Shown piece after piece: positions 23,398 through 31,716 of a stretch of 37,131 nt of DNA; the stretch's first letter is position 1, and each line of letters opens with the position of its first letter. Source of the DNA: Bacteroidales bacterium (GTDB taxonomy: Bacteria; Bacteroidota; Bacteroidia; Bacteroidales; UBA932). The DNA is taken from contig JAEFAI010000025.1 in assembly GCA_016291185.1 (NCBI GenBank), positions 1 to 37,131 of the forward strand, read 5' to 3'. The notes beneath the pieces are model-generated. The model had not been told where the DNA came from. It made no database searches and saw only the letters and a program-made list of their open reading frames with translations. The translations under genes and the position numbers were made by a program.

Positions 23398-24900
23398 ATG
23401 TCCATCCTGCCCGCCATATCGATCCACCTGGAGACCGGCAACGTCCTGTTGTTCTTCTCCTTCCTGGTCCTGGTCGCGATCCTGATTTCGCGCCTGGGGG
23501 CGAAGTTCGGTGTGCCGGCTATGTTGCTCTTCCTGCTCATCGGGATGGCCGCCGGCCCGGACGGGCTCGGCGTGGAAATCAAGAATCACGAGCTGGCGGA
23601 GTTCCTCGGCCATCTCGGAATCACCTTCATCCTCCTGTCGGGCGGCCTGCGGACCTCCCTCGAGGAAACGCGCCCGGTGATGGGGCGGGGCCTGATGCTC
23701 TCTACGGTGGGTCTGGCCGTGACCTCCCTGGCCACCGGCTTCTTTATCTATTGGGCTCTGGGCGACCGGATCGGCGGCGCTGGCGCCACGCTGCTGGGCT
23801 GTTTCCTGCTGGCGGTCATCCTGTCCTCGACGGATTCCCCGTCCGTTTTCTCCGTGTTGCGCAGCAAGCGGCTGACCCTTCGCGAGAACCTGGACCCGGT
23901 GCTGGAGCTGGAATCCGGCAGCAACGATCCGATGGCCTATACACTGACGCTCATCCTGGTGTCGGTCATTACGTCCACCGACCACTTCGGCCTGGCGGGC
24001 GCTTCGTGGCTCTATGGTGCCTTTATCGTTGCGCTGACGGCCCTGTGGCAGATCCTGTCGGGTGTCGCCATCGGGCTTGGCGTGGGCTTCGGCGCGCGCT
24101 GGCTGATGCGGCGGTTCACCTTGTCCACCGGTCCGCTCTATTCGATCCTGATCCTGATGCTGGCCCTGTTCGCCAACGGACTTGCGTCCATGATTGGCGG
24201 AAACGGCCTGGTGGCGCTCTATGTGGCGGCCATCGTCATCGGCAATATGCGCGACCTCCCCTTCAAGCGGGATGTCCTGAAATTTTTTGACAGCACGACC
24301 TGGATGGCTCAGCTGCTGATGTTCCTTCTGCTGGGTCTGCTGGCCCGGCCGTCGCACATGCCGGCGGTGATGTGGCCGGCCTTGCTCATCGGCGTGTTCA
24401 TCATGTTCGTGGGCCGTCCGCTGGGCGTTTTCCTCAGCCTGCTGCCGTTCCGGCGCTTATCTGTCCGGGCCCGGTCCTACATCTCCTGGGCGGGCATGAA
24501 GGGAGCCGGTCCCATCCTGTTCGCGATGTGTGCGGTACTGGGTGGCGTCGAAGGCGGCGTGGAGATCTTCAATATCGTGTTCTGCATCACCTTGCTTTCG
24601 CTCCTGATTCAGGGCACCCTGCTGGTGCCCGTGGCTCGCAAACTCGATCTCTGCATCGAGGATGATCCGGAGGCGGAGACCTTTGGCATGGAGATCCCGG
24701 AGGAGATGGGAATGCTGCGGGACCATACCGTCACGGAGGAAGACCTTTCCCGGGGTCCGACCCTGCGCGACCTGCATCTCCCGCACGGTATTCGCGTGGT
24801 GATGGTGCGACGCAACGGAAAATTCATCGTCCCGCACGGCAGCCTGGCGCTGCAGGTGGGGGATGAACTGGTTATTATCATGGGTGACACGGAAGACTGA
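23398..24900 (+). CDS. CPA1-type cation/proton antiporter with C-terminal regulatory domain
   Basis: The 500-residue protein has about twelve membrane helices up to residue 410, with the CPA1 signatures STDSP (Thr145-Asp146) and ESGSNDPMAY (Asn176-Asp177, the cation-exchange motif). The cytoplasmic tail (about 415-500) ends in IRVVMVRRNGKFIVPHGSLALQVGDELVIIMG, a TrkA_C-type ligand-binding domain. This is the layout of NhaP2/CvrA K+/H+ antiporters. It would export K+ or Na+ in exchange for protons, with activity gated by the tail. It lies 6 nt after the kinase gene and 5 nt before the sensor-phosphatase gene. Confidence 0.88.
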   Translation: MSILPAISIHLETGNVLLFFSFLVLVAILISRLGAKFGVPAMLLFLLIGMAAGPDGLGVEIKNHELAEFLGHLGITFILLSGGLRTSLEETRPVMGRGLMLSTVGLAVTSLATGFFIYWALGDRIGGAGATLLGCFLLAVILSSTDSPSVFSVLRSKRLTLRENLDPVLELESGSNDPMAYTLTLILVSVITSTDHFGLAGASWLYGAFIVALTALWQILSGVAIGLGVGFGARWLMRRFTLSTGPLYSILILMLALFANGLASMIGGNGLVALYVAAIVIGNMRDLPFKRDVLKFFDSTTWMAQLLMFLLLGLLARPSHMPAVMWPALLIGVFIMFVGRPLGVFLSLLPFRRLSVRARSYISWAGMKGAGPILFAMCAVLGGVEGGVEIFNIVFCITLLSLLIQGTLLVPVARKLDLCIEDDPEAETFGMEIPEEMGMLRDHTVTEEDLSRGPTLRDLHLPHGIRVVMVRRNGKFIVPHGSLALQVGDELVIIMGDTED

Positions 24901-24905
24901 CAGGT

Positions 24906-27098
24906 ATGGAAATAAGCGATAATATCAAAGCTTTGGCCCGGAAATCTGCCGGAACGGGCCTGCTGCTGATCGTCGTGGCCGCGGTCACGCTCGAGGCGAC
25001 CTCGCTCATTCAGTATTTCTCCTCGCAGCGCATGCTGAAGGAGGAGGCATCTCTGCGGGCAGAGAGCGAGCTGCGCTCCACGCGAAATCAGATTATGGAT
25101 ATCGTGGACCAGGCCGAGTCTGCCGTGCACAACAGCATCTGGATCACCCGCTGGTGTCTGGACTATCCCGACAGCCTGGCCGTGGTGGCGCGCCGCATTG
25201 TGGAGGAAAACCCTTCCGTGATGGGCTCCACCATCGCCCTGGTGCCGGGCTATAACAAGAACCTGCCGCTTTTCGCTCCCTATGTCTGCCGGACGGCGGA
25301 CGGTGGGACCGAGCTTAAGACCCTTGCCACGGAAGAGTATAACTATCCGGCTCAGGAATGGTTCACTGAACCGCTGAATTATGGATTCGGCTATTGGTCC
25401 GAGCCGTATATCGATGAAGGGGGCGGGGAAGTGCTGATGACGACCTATTCCGTCCCGGTGTCGGATGACCAAGGCCGCATCGCCGCCGTGCTCACTGCCG
25501 ACATCTCGCTGGACTGGCTGACCGACCTGGTGGGCAGTCTGCGTGTTTATCCGGATGCGTTCAGCGTCCTGATCAGCCGCGAGGGCAAGATCATGGTAAG
25601 CCCCGTGGCGGAGTTGAATATGCATCAGTCCATCCGGGATTATTCGAAGGGCGCCAAGGATACTTCCAACTTCAATCTCCTGGCGGACGAGATGCTCTCG
25701 GGCAAAACCGGCAACGTGGCGCTTCGCCAGAGCCGTCGCGAACGTATGTTCGTCTTCTATGCGCCGGTGGAGCGGACGGGCTGGTCGATGGCCATCGCCA
25801 TCCCGGACGGCGAGATCTATGGCGAGATCCGCCGGATGAGCATGCTGGTCACCATCCTCATGCTGATCGGTCTGGGCATGCTGATCCTCATCCTGCGCTC
25901 CGCCGCCAGAAACCAGCGCAAGGTGGCCAGCCTTAAAGAGAAGAAGGACCGGATGGAGAACGAACTCCTTATCGGCCACAATATCCAGATGTCGATGATT
26001 CCCAAGACCTTCCCGCCTTTCCCGGAGCGGAAAGATATCGACATGTCTGCTTCCATCGTCCCGGCCAAAGAGGTCGGCGGCGACTTGTATGATTTCTATA
26101 TCCGGGACGAAAAAATGTTCTTCTGTATCGGTGACGTGAGCGGCAAGGGCGTGCCGGCCTCCTTGGTGATGGCCGTCACCCGCAGCCTCTTCCGCTCGGT
26201 TTCCGCCCACGAGAAGAGTCCGCAGCGCATTGTGACCCTGATGAACGAGTCGATGACGGATATGAACGAGAATGAGATGTTCGTCACCTTCTTCTGCGGC
26301 GTGCTGGATATGGCCTCGGGCCACCTGCGCTACTGTAACGCCGGCCACAACCCGCCGCTGATTTATACCGATAAGATTCAATTCCTCCCTACGAAGCCGA
26401 ACCTGCCGTTGGGCATTATGCCGGGTATGTCCTTCGTCGAGCAGGAGACGGACTTGCGCTACGACGACGCTCTGTACCTTTACACGGATGGCCTCACGGA
26501 AGCCGAGAACCTTTCGCACGAACAATTCGGCGAGGATCGGATGATGGACGTGCTTCGTACGCGCCGGAATGCCCAGGATAACCTGGAAGCCATGCAGAAA
26601 GCGGTCGCCGACTTTGTGGGCGATGCCGATCCGAGTGACGACCTGACCATGTTGTTTATACATTACCTCAATAATATGCAACCGGACGAAACCGAACGCC
26701 ATCTGATTCTGTACAATGACATTCAGCAGATTCCTCAGCTGGCAGAATTCATCGAGACCATTGCCGATGAAACCAATCTGGACCAGGGGCTGGCCATGAG
26801 CCTGAACCTGGCTTTGGAGGAGGCTGTGACCAATGTTATCCTCTATGCCTACCCGGAGGGCTCCGATGGCCTGGTGGACATCGAAGCCATCGTGAGTAAG
26901 GAGAAGCTGAAATTCGTTATCTCCGACAGCGGCAAGGAGTTTGACCCGACTGCTGCACCGGAGGCCGACGTCACGCTGGGCGTGGAAGACCGGCCGATCG
27001 GTGGCCTGGGCATTTACCTTGTTCGCAAGATCATGGATTCGGTCAGCTACGAGCGGACCGATGGAAAGAATGTTCTGTCAATGATTAAAAAATTATAA
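24906..27098 (+). CDS. Sensor protein fusing dCache, SpoIIE/RsbU phosphatase and RsbW-like kinase
   Basis: The 730-residue protein has a membrane helix (about 15-37), an extracytoplasmic sensor domain of dCache type (about 50-300), a second helix (about 310-333) and a coiled-coil linker. A PP2C/SpoIIE phosphatase domain follows (about 350-585; GGDLYDFY, GDVSGKGVPASLVMA, NAGHNPPL, YTDGLTEA, DDLTMLF). The C-terminus is a HATPase_c_2 domain (about 590-730; NLALEEAVTNVILYAYP, SDSGKEFDP, GGLGIYLVRK at 699 on). In Bacillus the phosphatase (RsbU) and kinase/anti-sigma (RsbW) that act oppositely on the STAS antagonist are separate proteins; here both are in one chain. The antagonist is encoded 8 nt downstream. 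The input is periplasmic and unknown. Confidence 0.9.
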   Translation: MEISDNIKALARKSAGTGLLLIVVAAVTLEATSLIQYFSSQRMLKEEASLRAESELRSTRNQIMDIVDQAESAVHNSIWITRWCLDYPDSLAVVARRIVEENPSVMGSTIALVPGYNKNLPLFAPYVCRTADGGTELKTLATEEYNYPAQEWFTEPLNYGFGYWSEPYIDEGGGEVLMTTYSVPVSDDQGRIAAVLTADISLDWLTDLVGSLRVYPDAFSVLISREGKIMVSPVAELNMHQSIRDYSKGAKDTSNFNLLADEMLSGKTGNVALRQSRRERMFVFYAPVERTGWSMAIAIPDGEIYGEIRRMSMLVTILMLIGLGMLILILRSAARNQRKVASLKEKKDRMENELLIGHNIQMSMIPKTFPPFPERKDIDMSASIVPAKEVGGDLYDFYIRDEKMFFCIGDVSGKGVPASLVMAVTRSLFRSVSAHEKSPQRIVTLMNESMTDMNENEMFVTFFCGVLDMASGHLRYCNAGHNPPLIYTDKIQFLPTKPNLPLGIMPGMSFVEQETDLRYDDALYLYTDGLTEAENLSHEQFGEDRMMDVLRTRRNAQDNLEAMQKAVADFVGDADPSDDLTMLFIHYLNNMQPDETERHLILYNDIQQIPQLAEFIETIADETNLDQGLAMSLNLALEEAVTNVILYAYPEGSDGLVDIEAIVSKEKLKFVISDSGKEFDPTAAPEADVTLGVEDRPIGGLGIYLVRKIMDSVSYERTDGKNVLSMIKKL

Positions 27099-27106
27099 TT
27101 AAGCAT

Positions 27107-27409
27107 ATGGAAGTTAATATCAACAAAGAAAATTCCGTGACCACCGTTCGCCTGATCGGTCGGCTGGACACCCCGGCGTCCCAGGACGTCGCCCAGAGTT
27201 TCGAACCTTTAATGTCGGATGCTACCGGTACGATCGTGCTGGACTGCTCGGAGATGAGCTACATCTCCAGCTCCGGTCTGCGTATCTTCCTGTCCCTGCG
27301 CAAGGCAGCGGCCTCCCAGGGAGGTAAGGTCATCGTGAAGAGCATCTCCAACGACATCCGTCAGGTGTTCATGATGACCGGCTTCCTGAATCTCTTCGAG
27401 ATCCAGTAG
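27107..27409 (+). CDS. STAS-domain anti-sigma-factor antagonist (RsbV/SpoIIAA-like)
   Basis: The 100-residue protein is a single STAS domain. The motif EMSYISSSGLRIFL (residues 49-62) is the phosphorylation loop; by alignment with SpoIIAA (DSSG, Ser58) the target would be Ser55. It should be phosphorylated by the HATPase domain and dephosphorylated by the SpoIIE domain of the preceding protein. No sigma factor or other output protein is encoded nearby, and Bacteroidota lack sigma-B, so the downstream target is unknown. It is the last gene of the operon; the convergent GH3 gene ends 6 nt away. Confidence 0.9.
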   Translation: MEVNINKENSVTTVRLIGRLDTPASQDVAQSFEPLMSDATGTIVLDCSEMSYISSSGLRIFLSLRKAAASQGGKVIVKSISNDIRQVFMMTGFLNLFEIQ

Positions 27410-27415
27410 GAGCGG

Positions 27416-28471
27416 TTAAGCGGAAAAGATAGAGAGCTTCCTTCGGAGGCTCTCGTCGATCCGTGCTTCAGAAAGAATTCCCGAGCGGACGGCGTCCGCG
27501 ACGGCGTCGAAGGCAGCGCAATAGTCCAGCGGACAGAGCAGCAGATCGGCGCCGGCCTGTAGGGCGCGCACGGCGGCTTCACCGCTGCCAAACGCCCGGG
27601 TGATGGCACCCATTTCGAGCGCATCGGTAACCACGGCACCGGTAAAGCCCAGCTCGCCGCGCAGCTTGTCCGTCAGAATGGCGGGGGAGAGCGTGGCGGG
27701 CAGGTCGTTGCCTGTCACCGCCGGGGTGGCGATGTGGGCGGCCATGACCAGTTTTGCGCCGGCCTGGATGCCTGCGCGGAAGGGGATCATTTCGCAGGCG
27801 GCAATCTCCGCCCAGCTTTTCTGCGTGAAGGCGTAGCCGTGGTGCGTGTCGGCCAGCGTGTCCCCGTGGCCGGGGAAATGCTTCAGTGTGGCGGCGGGGC
27901 CGGCCTCCTGCAGGCCGCGCACCCAGGCGGCGACCAGCGGCGCGGCCGTTTGCGGATCGTCGCTGAACGCTCGCGTGCCGATGATGATGTTGTCGGGGTT
28001 GGTATTGACGTCCGCCACGGGGGCGAAGTCGATATCGAAACCGTATTTCTTCAGATATGCTCCAATGCTGCGCGCCGCCTCGTACGTGGCTTCGGGCCCT
28101 GCGGCCGCCAGGGTGGCTGTGCTTTCGTAGCGCGGCACGTCGAAGGCCGGATTGCGCGCGATGCGGCTCTTGTGTCCGCCTTCCTCGTCAACGCAGAGCA
28201 GCGGGGCTCCCGGCAGGGCGCGGAGATTCCGGATGAACGCGCGCAACTGCTTTGCATCCTGGATGTTATGTCCGTAGAGCAGAATGCCGCCCACGGGATA
28301 CTCCCGTGCGCGTGTCCGCATCCCGTCGCTCACCGCCTGGAGGCGGTACTGCGGCAACTCCGACTCGGAATCATAGCGGATGGCGGGCTCAAGCGACTCC
28401 GGCCGGACAATGAACAACTGCCCGACCTTTTCCCGCAGGGACATTTTTTTGAGCGTTTTCTTTGAAAGCAT
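27416..28471 (-). CDS. GH3 beta-N-acetylhexosaminidase, NagZ-like
   Basis: The 351-residue protein is a single GH3 catalytic domain. It has KHFPGHGDTLADTH (Lys197-His198 and the Asp208-x-His210 pair that marks the NagZ group) and VVTDALEMGAI with nucleophile Asp283. The length matches NagZ (about 340 residues). No signal peptide is visible, so it probably acts in the cytoplasm on muropeptide or chitobiose-type substrates during cell-wall recycling. The start at 28471 keeps a helix before MSLREKVGQLF; an ATG at 28444 is an alternative. It begins 17 nt after pnuT but has a possible promoter of its own. Confidence 0.88.
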   Translation of the reverse strand: MLSKKTLKKMSLREKVGQLFIVRPESLEPAIRYDSESELPQYRLQAVSDGMRTRAREYPVGGILLYGHNIQDAKQLRAFIRNLRALPGAPLLCVDEEGGHKSRIARNPAFDVPRYESTATLAAAGPEATYEAARSIGAYLKKYGFDIDFAPVADVNTNPDNIIIGTRAFSDDPQTAAPLVAAWVRGLQEAGPAATLKHFPGHGDTLADTHHGYAFTQKSWAEIAACEMIPFRAGIQAGAKLVMAAHIATPAVTGNDLPATLSPAILTDKLRGELGFTGAVVTDALEMGAITRAFGSGEAAVRALQAGADLLLCPLDYCAAFDAVADAVRSGILSEARIDESLRRKLSIFSA

Positions 28472-28475
28472 GTCC

Positions 28476-28483
28476 CAAAATTA
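28476..28483 (-). promoter_or_regulatory. Possible -7 element of the GH3 gene
   Basis: TAATTTTG on the minus strand fits TAnnTTTG and lies 4 nt before the ATG at 28471. With the alternative start at 28444 the leader would be about 25 nt. No upstream TTTG at the right distance. Confidence 0.3.
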
Positions 28484-28488
28484 CGAAA

Positions 28489-29064
28489 TTATTTTATCAT
28501 TCGCAGCCACTTGCGGTAGCCGAACACCGCGACGACGCAGTAGAGGCCGTAGATCGCGGCCTTGAAGGGGATGCCCTTGCGGACGTAGAGAATGCAGCAG
28601 ACCACGTCCACCACCAGCCACAGAAGCCACTGCTCGGCGTATTTCTGCGCCAGGGCCCACAAGGCTACGATGCTCAGGGCCGTGGTGAAGGCGTCGGCCA
28701 CCGGCACGGTAGAGTTGGTCCAGTGCGTGAGCATCCACCAGATTCCGAACCAAAGCAGCAGCATCGCTGCCAAGGAGGGCAGGATGTGCTGCTTGCGGTA
28801 TCGGGTGATCGGGCGCTCGGTGCGCTGCTGCGTTTCCGCGTGTTTGAACCATTTCCACGACGCATAGCCGTACACGCCGGCCAGGCAGTAGTAGATGGCC
28901 ATGCCGAAGTCGGCGTACAGACCGGCCTTGTAGTAGAGCACCATGTCGATGGCCGGCATGATGATGCTCGCCAGCCAGAGCCAAATGCTGGCCTTGTACT
29001 CGAGGATCAGGTAAACCAGTCCGACGACGAATCCGAGAATGTCCAGGAAGCGCAGCGTGTCCAT
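28489..29064 (-). CDS. pnuT: PnuT/PnuC-family transporter, thiamine uptake
   Basis: The 191-residue inner-membrane protein has about seven helices and PnuC-family features (IYYCLAGVYGYASWKWF; KYAEQWLLWLVVDVVCCILYVRKG). PnuC proteins move nicotinamide riboside; the Bacteroidota relative PnuT is regulated by TPP and assigned to thiamine. The TPP riboswitch upstream of its operon supports thiamine here. It lies 4 nt after the TonB receptor gene and shares its transcript. No thiamine pyrophosphokinase, which would trap the vitamin, is seen next to it. Confidence 0.85.
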   Translation of the reverse strand: MDTLRFLDILGFVVGLVYLILEYKASIWLWLASIIMPAIDMVLYYKAGLYADFGMAIYYCLAGVYGYASWKWFKHAETQQRTERPITRYRKQHILPSLAAMLLLWFGIWWMLTHWTNSTVPVADAFTTALSIVALWALAQKYAEQWLLWLVVDVVCCILYVRKGIPFKAAIYGLYCVVAVFGYRKWLRMIK

Positions 29065-29068
29065 AAGC

Positions 29069-31489
29069 TTAGAATCTTAAGGTGATATGTCCCAGCACGG
29101 TGAGCGGAGCCACCGGGATGAAGCCCAGTTGATAGTAGCGGTTCTCGGGCATGTGGCCGTAGCTCTCGCAAACAGCGCTGTACACCCAGCCGCTCTGCGC
29201 CACGCGGGCGGAGAAGACGTTGTTGAGGTCCAGGCCAAAGACCACTTCTTTGAGGACCTTGCGCGGCTTGAGCGTGTAGCCCAGAGACAGGTCGGAGAGG
29301 CTGTAGGCCGGCAGGGACCGGTCTATGTGTTCGCTGTTGTCCAGGTACATACGACTGACGTATCCCGTGTGCCAGACGGCACGGAAACCGCCGAAATGGA
29401 CGGTCACGAAGCCGTTGAGGATCGCCGACGGCGAGAAGGCCAGCGCTTTGTCGGTGTAGTGGAAGCTGCGGGCCTCGTCACCGTTTCCGTCGCAGTGATA
29501 TTGGGCGAAGTCGGGATTGTCCTTCCAGTCGTCCCAGTCCTCGATGACCTCGTCGAAGTCCAGCAGGCGGTTACGGCTCAGGGCGGCGTTGCCTTCGATG
29601 TTCAGCCAGCGGGTGATGTCCCAGCCGGCCGTGAGTTCGGCGCCCAGGCGGTAGGAATCCGGAATGTTGGTTGTCAGGGCTTCGCCAATCTCACTCTGCG
29701 CGCCGGTCTGGACCAGCTGGTCCCGGTAGCGCATGTAGTAGAGGTTCACGCCGGCGTGGAAGCGTTTGCCTTCATACTGGTAGCCGGCTTCCCAGTCGAG
29801 CGCACGCTCGGCGCGCGGAGCGGGATACAGGCCGTTGTCGGTGAAGTTGTTACGCTCCGGCTCGCGGTGCGCCATTGCGAAAGAGGCGTAAGCCCGATGG
29901 CCGCCGCGCTGGAAATTGACGCCGGCTTTGGGATTGAGGAAGTTGTATTTTACGTCAACATCCAGGATGTGCTTGCTCGGGATGTCCGTGTCCTCGTCGA
30001 TGATATACTTGTCGTTGTAGCCGTCCGTCTTGTAACCGACGTGGCGGAACTGCAGGTCCCCGAAGACGCTCCAGGCGCCGTCGATGGCGTAGGAAGCCTT
30101 GACGAAGCCGCTCAGGTCGAGTTTGGACGCATCGGAGTCATAATACTGCCGGGGGGCTTCCTTGGAAATGCCATACTTCTGCGCAACCGCTTCGCTGCTG
30201 GTGTAGGTCAAGTAGCCGAAATGGTTGCCCTGGAACTGCTGCCAGGACAGGCCGCCGACGACATCCCAGGCGCCTTTGCGGAAAGAGACGTTCGCCACGG
30301 CGCCCCAGGCGTCCTGCCGAAGGCCTTTCTGGCGGACGAAATCCACCTTCTTGATCTTGTTGCCGTCAGCATCCTTGAAGTACTCCAAGCCGTATTTGAT
30401 GATTTTGTTGTTATAGCGGAATTCCTCGTAATAGCCGTAACCGTGCGTGTAGTGCGGCGAGACGGAGAGTTTCCAGTTCTCGTTGATGTCCCAGGCAAAG
30501 TTCAGGATGTGGTGCGTTTGCCAGAAGTTGTCGGTGGTGCGGGGCCAGAGGCTGCCGTCGCTCATCTTGTAGCGGTTGACGGAATAGTTGGTCCCGTCGA
30601 TGGAGACCAGTTCGTAAAGGGAGTTGTACTGGCCCAGGCCGGCATCGCACAGATCCGCATAGGTGTGGATCCCGGTGGCAGCGCCGTAGGTACCGTCCAT
30701 GATGGACAGGTCGTCGTTGCCGGCCGTGACGCCATTCCAGGCCTGGCCGGTGACTTCGAAATTCCCCAGAATCCTGTAGGAGAGCTTCCAACTGCGGCCC
30801 AGCCAGCTCAGGCTGCCGAACCAGTTGCCGGAGCGGCCGTCGGTGCCGTGCAGATAGCCGTCGGTCGTGGTCTGGTGGTAGCCGCCTTCGAGGATGAGGT
30901 GGTTCCAAAGCAGGCCCGTGGAGGCATTCACGCCGAGGTTCATCGTGTTCCAGGAGCCGTAGGATGCGTTCAGCTCGGCCGTTGGCACGAGCGAAGGGGC
31001 CTTGGTGCCAAGGGCGATGGTGCCGCCGAAGGCACCGTCACCGTTGGTCGATGCGCCCACGCCGCGCTGGATCTGCACGCTGCCCATCAGGGAGCCGTAG
31101 GAATTCATATTGGCCCAAAAGACGGTCTGGTCCTCCGGAGAATTGAGGGGTACGCCGTCGAGCGTGACGTTGATGCGTGAGCCGCCTGCGCCGCGGATGC
31201 GCATATAACTGGTGCCCGTGCCTACGCCGTTCTCGCTCCAGGCGAGGATGCCCGGTGTGCGGGCGAAGAGCATCGGGAGTTCGATACCGGTGGTGGAGAA
31301 GTCCTGCAGCTCGGCGCGCTGGATGTTGGCCACGGCGAAGGGAGCGTCCTTGGCGGCGCGCACGGCGCCGATCACGACTTCCTGGAGTTGTTCGACCTGC
31401 AGGGAATCCGGCTGCTGGGCAGCAGCCGGGAACACGCCGGTGGCTGCCAGCAGAAGCGGCATCGCGGCGTTCAGCAATTTTTTGTGCAT
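29069..31489 (-). CDS. TonB-dependent receptor, probable thiamine/TPP transporter
   Basis: The 806-residue protein has a signal peptide (MHKKLLNAAMPLLLAATGVFPAAAQ), a TonB-box-like stretch (QLQEVVIGAVRA), a plug domain (about 45-165; MRIRGAGGSRINVTLDGVPLNSPEDQ and VQIQRGVGAST) and a long 22-strand-type barrel ending in TVLGHITLRF, with the C-terminal Phe for outer-membrane insertion. No SusD partner or N-terminal CarboxypepD domain is present, which fits a vitamin receptor rather than a glycan SusC. Control by a TPP riboswitch and linkage to PnuT point to thiamine or its phosphates. TonB energises transport. Confidence 0.9.
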   Translation of the reverse strand: MHKKLLNAAMPLLLAATGVFPAAAQQPDSLQVEQLQEVVIGAVRAAKDAPFAVANIQRAELQDFSTTGIELPMLFARTPGILAWSENGVGTGTSYMRIRGAGGSRINVTLDGVPLNSPEDQTVFWANMNSYGSLMGSVQIQRGVGASTNGDGAFGGTIALGTKAPSLVPTAELNASYGSWNTMNLGVNASTGLLWNHLILEGGYHQTTTDGYLHGTDGRSGNWFGSLSWLGRSWKLSYRILGNFEVTGQAWNGVTAGNDDLSIMDGTYGAATGIHTYADLCDAGLGQYNSLYELVSIDGTNYSVNRYKMSDGSLWPRTTDNFWQTHHILNFAWDINENWKLSVSPHYTHGYGYYEEFRYNNKIIKYGLEYFKDADGNKIKKVDFVRQKGLRQDAWGAVANVSFRKGAWDVVGGLSWQQFQGNHFGYLTYTSSEAVAQKYGISKEAPRQYYDSDASKLDLSGFVKASYAIDGAWSVFGDLQFRHVGYKTDGYNDKYIIDEDTDIPSKHILDVDVKYNFLNPKAGVNFQRGGHRAYASFAMAHREPERNNFTDNGLYPAPRAERALDWEAGYQYEGKRFHAGVNLYYMRYRDQLVQTGAQSEIGEALTTNIPDSYRLGAELTAGWDITRWLNIEGNAALSRNRLLDFDEVIEDWDDWKDNPDFAQYHCDGNGDEARSFHYTDKALAFSPSAILNGFVTVHFGGFRAVWHTGYVSRMYLDNSEHIDRSLPAYSLSDLSLGYTLKPRKVLKEVVFGLDLNNVFSARVAQSGWVYSAVCESYGHMPENRYYQLGFIPVAPLTVLGHITLRF

Positions 31490-31540
31490 TGTAAAACCTT
31501 AATTGTAAATAAATTATACAATAAGGGGATGGGAAGATAG

Positions 31541-31624
31541 CTATTTCCTACGCGGGCATTACCCCGATCAGGTATGAGGGTATCATCTCAGCCTCGGCCT
31601 CACGGGCCTCAGCACCCCTTGGTT
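31541..31624 (-). ncRNA. TPP riboswitch (THI element)
   Basis: On the minus strand the conserved core of the TPP aptamer is clear: GGGGTGCT, GCTGAGATGATACCC, ACCTGATC, TAATGCC and GCGTAGG in order. It lies 52 nt before the start of the TonB receptor gene. I could not find a convincing P1 closing helix. A candidate alternative pairing joins AAGGGG at the 5' edge (plus 31615-31620) with CCCCTT downstream (plus 31523-31528). Mechanism (termination or translation) is unresolved. Confidence 0.93.
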
Positions 31625-31639
31625 TGCGACCTGCAAACC
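31621..31639 (-). other. Hairpin at the 5' end of the thiamine operon transcript
   Basis: GGTTTGC and GCAAACC (7-bp stem, 5-nt loop) lie between the -7 element and the riboswitch, so the transcript would begin at or in this hairpin. It may stabilise the mRNA. Confidence 0.45.
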
Positions 31640-31644
31640 GTCGG

Positions 31645-31676
31645 CAAAGATAGCGCAAAAGCGCATTCTTTGCAAA
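31645..31676 (-). promoter_or_regulatory. Promoter of the thiamine uptake operon
   Basis: TTTG (plus 31673-31676) and TATCTTTG (31645-31652) on the minus strand are separated by 20 nt, an exact match to the Bacteroidota consensus. The riboswitch begins about 20 nt downstream. Confidence 0.75.
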
Positions 31677-31684
31677 AAAAGTAA

Positions 31685-31716
31685 GAGATTCGCCGGTCGG
31701 AGCCGGCGAATGACGA
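31685..31716. repeat. Second copy of the palindromic element; possible his operon terminator
   Basis: This 32-bp stretch is identical to 4218-4249. It starts 2 nt after the hisIE stop codon. On the minus strand its 9-bp stem is followed by CTCTTAC and seven T, so it could end the his transcript, although the T tract is offset and belongs to the next promoter region. Confidence 0.75.

Noticed and set aside
22531..24357. Long open frame on the minus strand opposite the kinase and antiporter genes
   Set aside because: It has no domain, is extremely rich in Gln, Arg, His and Glu, and mirrors two well-supported genes; it is a product of GC-rich codon use.
24609..26702. Open frame of almost 700 codons opposite the sensor-phosphatase gene
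   Set aside because: The plus-strand protein has clear dCache, SpoIIE and HATPase motifs; the antisense frame has none.
27432..27454. 10-bp hairpin at the end of the GH3 gene as terminator for the STAS operon
   Set aside because: It has no T tract on the plus strand and lies within GH3 codons, so a terminator role is not supported by sequence alone.
29087..31180. Open frame of about 700 codons opposite the TonB receptor
   Set aside because: No signal peptide or known motif; the receptor with its barrel and riboswitch is secure.
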